The notes under the pieces are model-generated. The model searched no databases and was not told the origin of the DNA. It saw nothing but the letters and a program-made list of their open reading frames with translations. A DNA stretch of 64,000 nucleotides from NCBI GenBank assembly GCA_965200805.1, contig OZ241384.1, positions 2,356,001-2,420,000 on the forward strand, written 5' to 3'. The DNA is from MPNP01 sp026709725 (GTDB lineage: Bacteria; Pseudomonadota; Alphaproteobacteria; Rhodobacterales; Rhodobacteraceae). This document shows positions 62,264 through 64,000 of this stretch, one piece after another. The translations under genes and the position numbers were made by a program. Each line of letters starts with the position of its first letter. The stretch's first letter is position 1.

Positions 62264-63965
62264 AGCCCGCGCAAACAGTGACGAATCAGAATTTGATTAT
62301 GTGATTGTCGGCGGCGGTGTTGCCGGATGCGTCCTGGCGGCGCGCCTGAGCGAGGACCCTGCAATCCGCGTGGCTGTTCTGGAATATGGAAAATCAGGCA
62401 ACGCGCGCAAGGCCATCGTCAGGATACCGCTTGGCATGGTGACATTCATGATGCCGAATCTTGCCTTTCTTGGCGGCCCGAAGATGCTCTATGTCTACAG
62501 GGGTGAACCCAATGAGGGACTGGGAGGCATGGCACTTGATCTGCCTCGCGGCAAGGCGGTTGGCGGATCGTCCATGATCAATGGCATGATTGTCATCCGG
62601 GGCCAGTGGGAGGATTTTGATCGGTGGGAGGAGCTGGGGGCAGTCGGCTGGTCGAGGGACGTGATGAAAGACTACTTCATCAGGTCCGAAAACTTCGAGT
62701 TGGCGACTGATCCAGAATGCACACCATCGTTTGAGCTCAATGGAAAATCTGTTGCCGAACAGATTGACTATGAATTCCATGGCGTTGGCGGACCCTACAA
62801 TGTCGCTCCACCCCGCAGCCCAAACCGGATGTGCAAGGTCTATTTTGAAGCGTGCCAGCAGGCGGGGTATCGTATCAATCCCGACTTCAACGGGGCAAGC
62901 CAAGAGGGTATCGGTTATCACTGGTTGCAGCAGAAGGGTGGTGAACGCTGGGGTATGGAATCGGGCTACGCCGCGCTGGCGCGCAGCCGTCCCAATGTGA
63001 ACTTCATTACCGAAGCCAGAGCGCTCAAACTCATCATGGATGGCAGGGCTGTGACGGGGGTATCCTACGCGCGGGATGGGGAGATCCGGATCCTGTCGCC
63101 CGGACGTGATGTTCTCCTGAGCCTTGGAACCTTCAACAGCCCCCAGATGCTGATGCTGTCAGGCATTGGTCCGGGGAGCGAGATCGTCCGGCAGGGGATT
63201 GAGGTTCGCCATGAGTTGCCCGGAGTTGGTCAGGATCTCCAGGATCACCTGGATACATGGGTCAAACAGGAGTCGACAACCTACGACACGCTCGGACTGT
63301 CGCCGCGGGTCCTGCACCGCAATATTGCCGATGGATTCCGCTGGATCTTCAAGCGCCGGGGCGGTCTCACATCCAATACCGCTGAAGCTGGAGGTTTCGT
63401 CCGATCATCACCCGATGCGGATCGCCCGGATCTGCAACTGTTCTTCTGCACCACCATCGCATCCGCCCAGGCAGCCGACAGTTTCTTCACCCATGGCTGG
63501 GCCATGCATGCCACCGACCTCCGTCCCTATTCACGGGGTCATGTCGGCCTGCACAGCCCTGATCCGTATGAGCAGCCGCGGATCCAGCATAATTTCTGCC
63601 AGGATGAACGTGACATGCAGACCCTGATCAACGGGATACATATCATGCGGAAAATCACGGATCAGCCCGCTTTCAGGCCATATCTTGGCAGGGAGGTTGA
63701 ACCGGGCCGGGATCTGGTCAGCGATGATGATCTCCGGCATTACATTCAGTCGCACTGCATGACGATGTACCATCCAACATCGACATGCCGGATGGGGGCG
63801 GATCCGATGGCAGTGACGAATCCCCGGACATTGCGTGTCCATGGCATTGATGGATTGCGGATTATCGACACATCCGTCTTCCCAAGCATTACCTCAGGCA
63901 ACACGATGGCACCGACTGTTGCGCTGGCTGAACGCGCGGCTGATCTGGTCAAGGACAGCCCCTGA
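62238..63965 (+). CDS. GMC family FAD-dependent oxidoreductase
   Basis: About 575 residues (start 62229, 62238 or 62256; no clear Shine-Dalgarno decides it). FAD motif DYVIVGGGVAGCVLAARLSE, LPRGKAVGGSSMINGMI, and C-terminal HCMTMYHPTSTCRMG and GNTMAPTVALAERAADL with the His and Asn of the oxidation site. GMC enzymes oxidise alcohols, choline or sugars. In this context a sugar or polyol dehydrogenase is plausible. Complete within the window; 35 bp remain after it. Confidence 0.9.
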   Translation: MRVIPEMPEARANSDESEFDYVIVGGGVAGCVLAARLSEDPAIRVAVLEYGKSGNARKAIVRIPLGMVTFMMPNLAFLGGPKMLYVYRGEPNEGLGGMALDLPRGKAVGGSSMINGMIVIRGQWEDFDRWEELGAVGWSRDVMKDYFIRSENFELATDPECTPSFELNGKSVAEQIDYEFHGVGGPYNVAPPRSPNRMCKVYFEACQQAGYRINPDFNGASQEGIGYHWLQQKGGERWGMESGYAALARSRPNVNFITEARALKLIMDGRAVTGVSYARDGEIRILSPGRDVLLSLGTFNSPQMLMLSGIGPGSEIVRQGIEVRHELPGVGQDLQDHLDTWVKQESTTYDTLGLSPRVLHRNIADGFRWIFKRRGGLTSNTAEAGGFVRSSPDADRPDLQLFFCTTIASAQAADSFFTHGWAMHATDLRPYSRGHVGLHSPDPYEQPRIQHNFCQDERDMQTLINGIHIMRKITDQPAFRPYLGREVEPGRDLVSDDDLRHYIQSHCMTMYHPTSTCRMGADPMAVTNPRTLRVHGIDGLRIIDTSVFPSITSGNTMAPTVALAERAADLVKDSP

Positions 63966-64000
63966 CTCAGGAACTGGCAGACGCTGGGGGATTCAGGATT
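63966..64000. other. Right edge of the window
   Basis: Thirty-five bases after the GMC stop without visible features. Confidence 0.4.

Overview
The window reads as one piece of an alphaproteobacterial chromosome of moderate-to-high GC. The evidence is the infA-maf-RNase E/G-yacG cluster with tRNA-Phe, a class A RNase P RNA, a SUV3-like helicase close to a seven-iron ferredoxin (fdxA), a cyclopropane-synthase/DUF1365/amine-oxidase-like operon, and several binding-protein-dependent sugar transporters. The genus cannot be named from sequence alone. No phage, plasmid, CRISPR or rRNA gene is visible.

Layout. 1-12.6 kb is housekeeping: a truncated MobA-like nucleotidyltransferase, an acylating aldehyde dehydrogenase, infA-maf-rng-yacG, tRNA-Phe, a DUF2927 lipoprotein, rluB, tadA, a ceramidase-like membrane protein, gatCA with a secreted excalibur protein, a hydratase, rnpB and rpmG. 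12.6-19 kb is gene-poor and partly very GC-rich. It holds a Uma2-like endonuclease, a Bax-inhibitor family protein and a broken AAA ATPase. 19-31 kb holds an alpha/beta hydrolase with SCP2, a TPR protein, the helicase, fdxA and a seven-gene lipid operon. 31-39 kb holds bfd-bfr, a DUF4143 ATPase, an mtnK-mtnA-cobS run and a NYN-domain protein. 39-48 kb is a five-gene importer with two ATPases, followed by dhaK-dhaL-cobT. 48-52 kb is a second, four-gene sugar importer. 53-64 kb is a sugar or sugar-acid catabolic locus: a third importer, two enolase-superfamily enzymes, a GntR regulator, an aldo/keto reductase, a cupin and a GMC oxidoreductase. Two of its genes are broken.

The most unusual signal is a pair of short elements (2328-2616 and 12036-12304) that I interpret as a non-autonomous inverted-repeat transposon family. 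They have matching ends, perfect 9- and 8-bp flanking direct repeats, and an internal 10-bp hairpin whose basal pair differs compensatorily between copies. Both lie in the same orientation, 16-17 nt upstream of a good -35 box, one serving infA and the other rpmG. Other signals are a 22-bp-period triple repeat before the DUF4143 ATPase, an 18-bp-period direct repeat before bfd, a perfect 16-bp hairpin in an otherwise empty gap, a 57-bp inverted repeat in the GC-rich island, Q-loop Gln-to-Glu changes in both ATPases of the 39-45 kb importer, and a nine-T frameshift in a permease gene.
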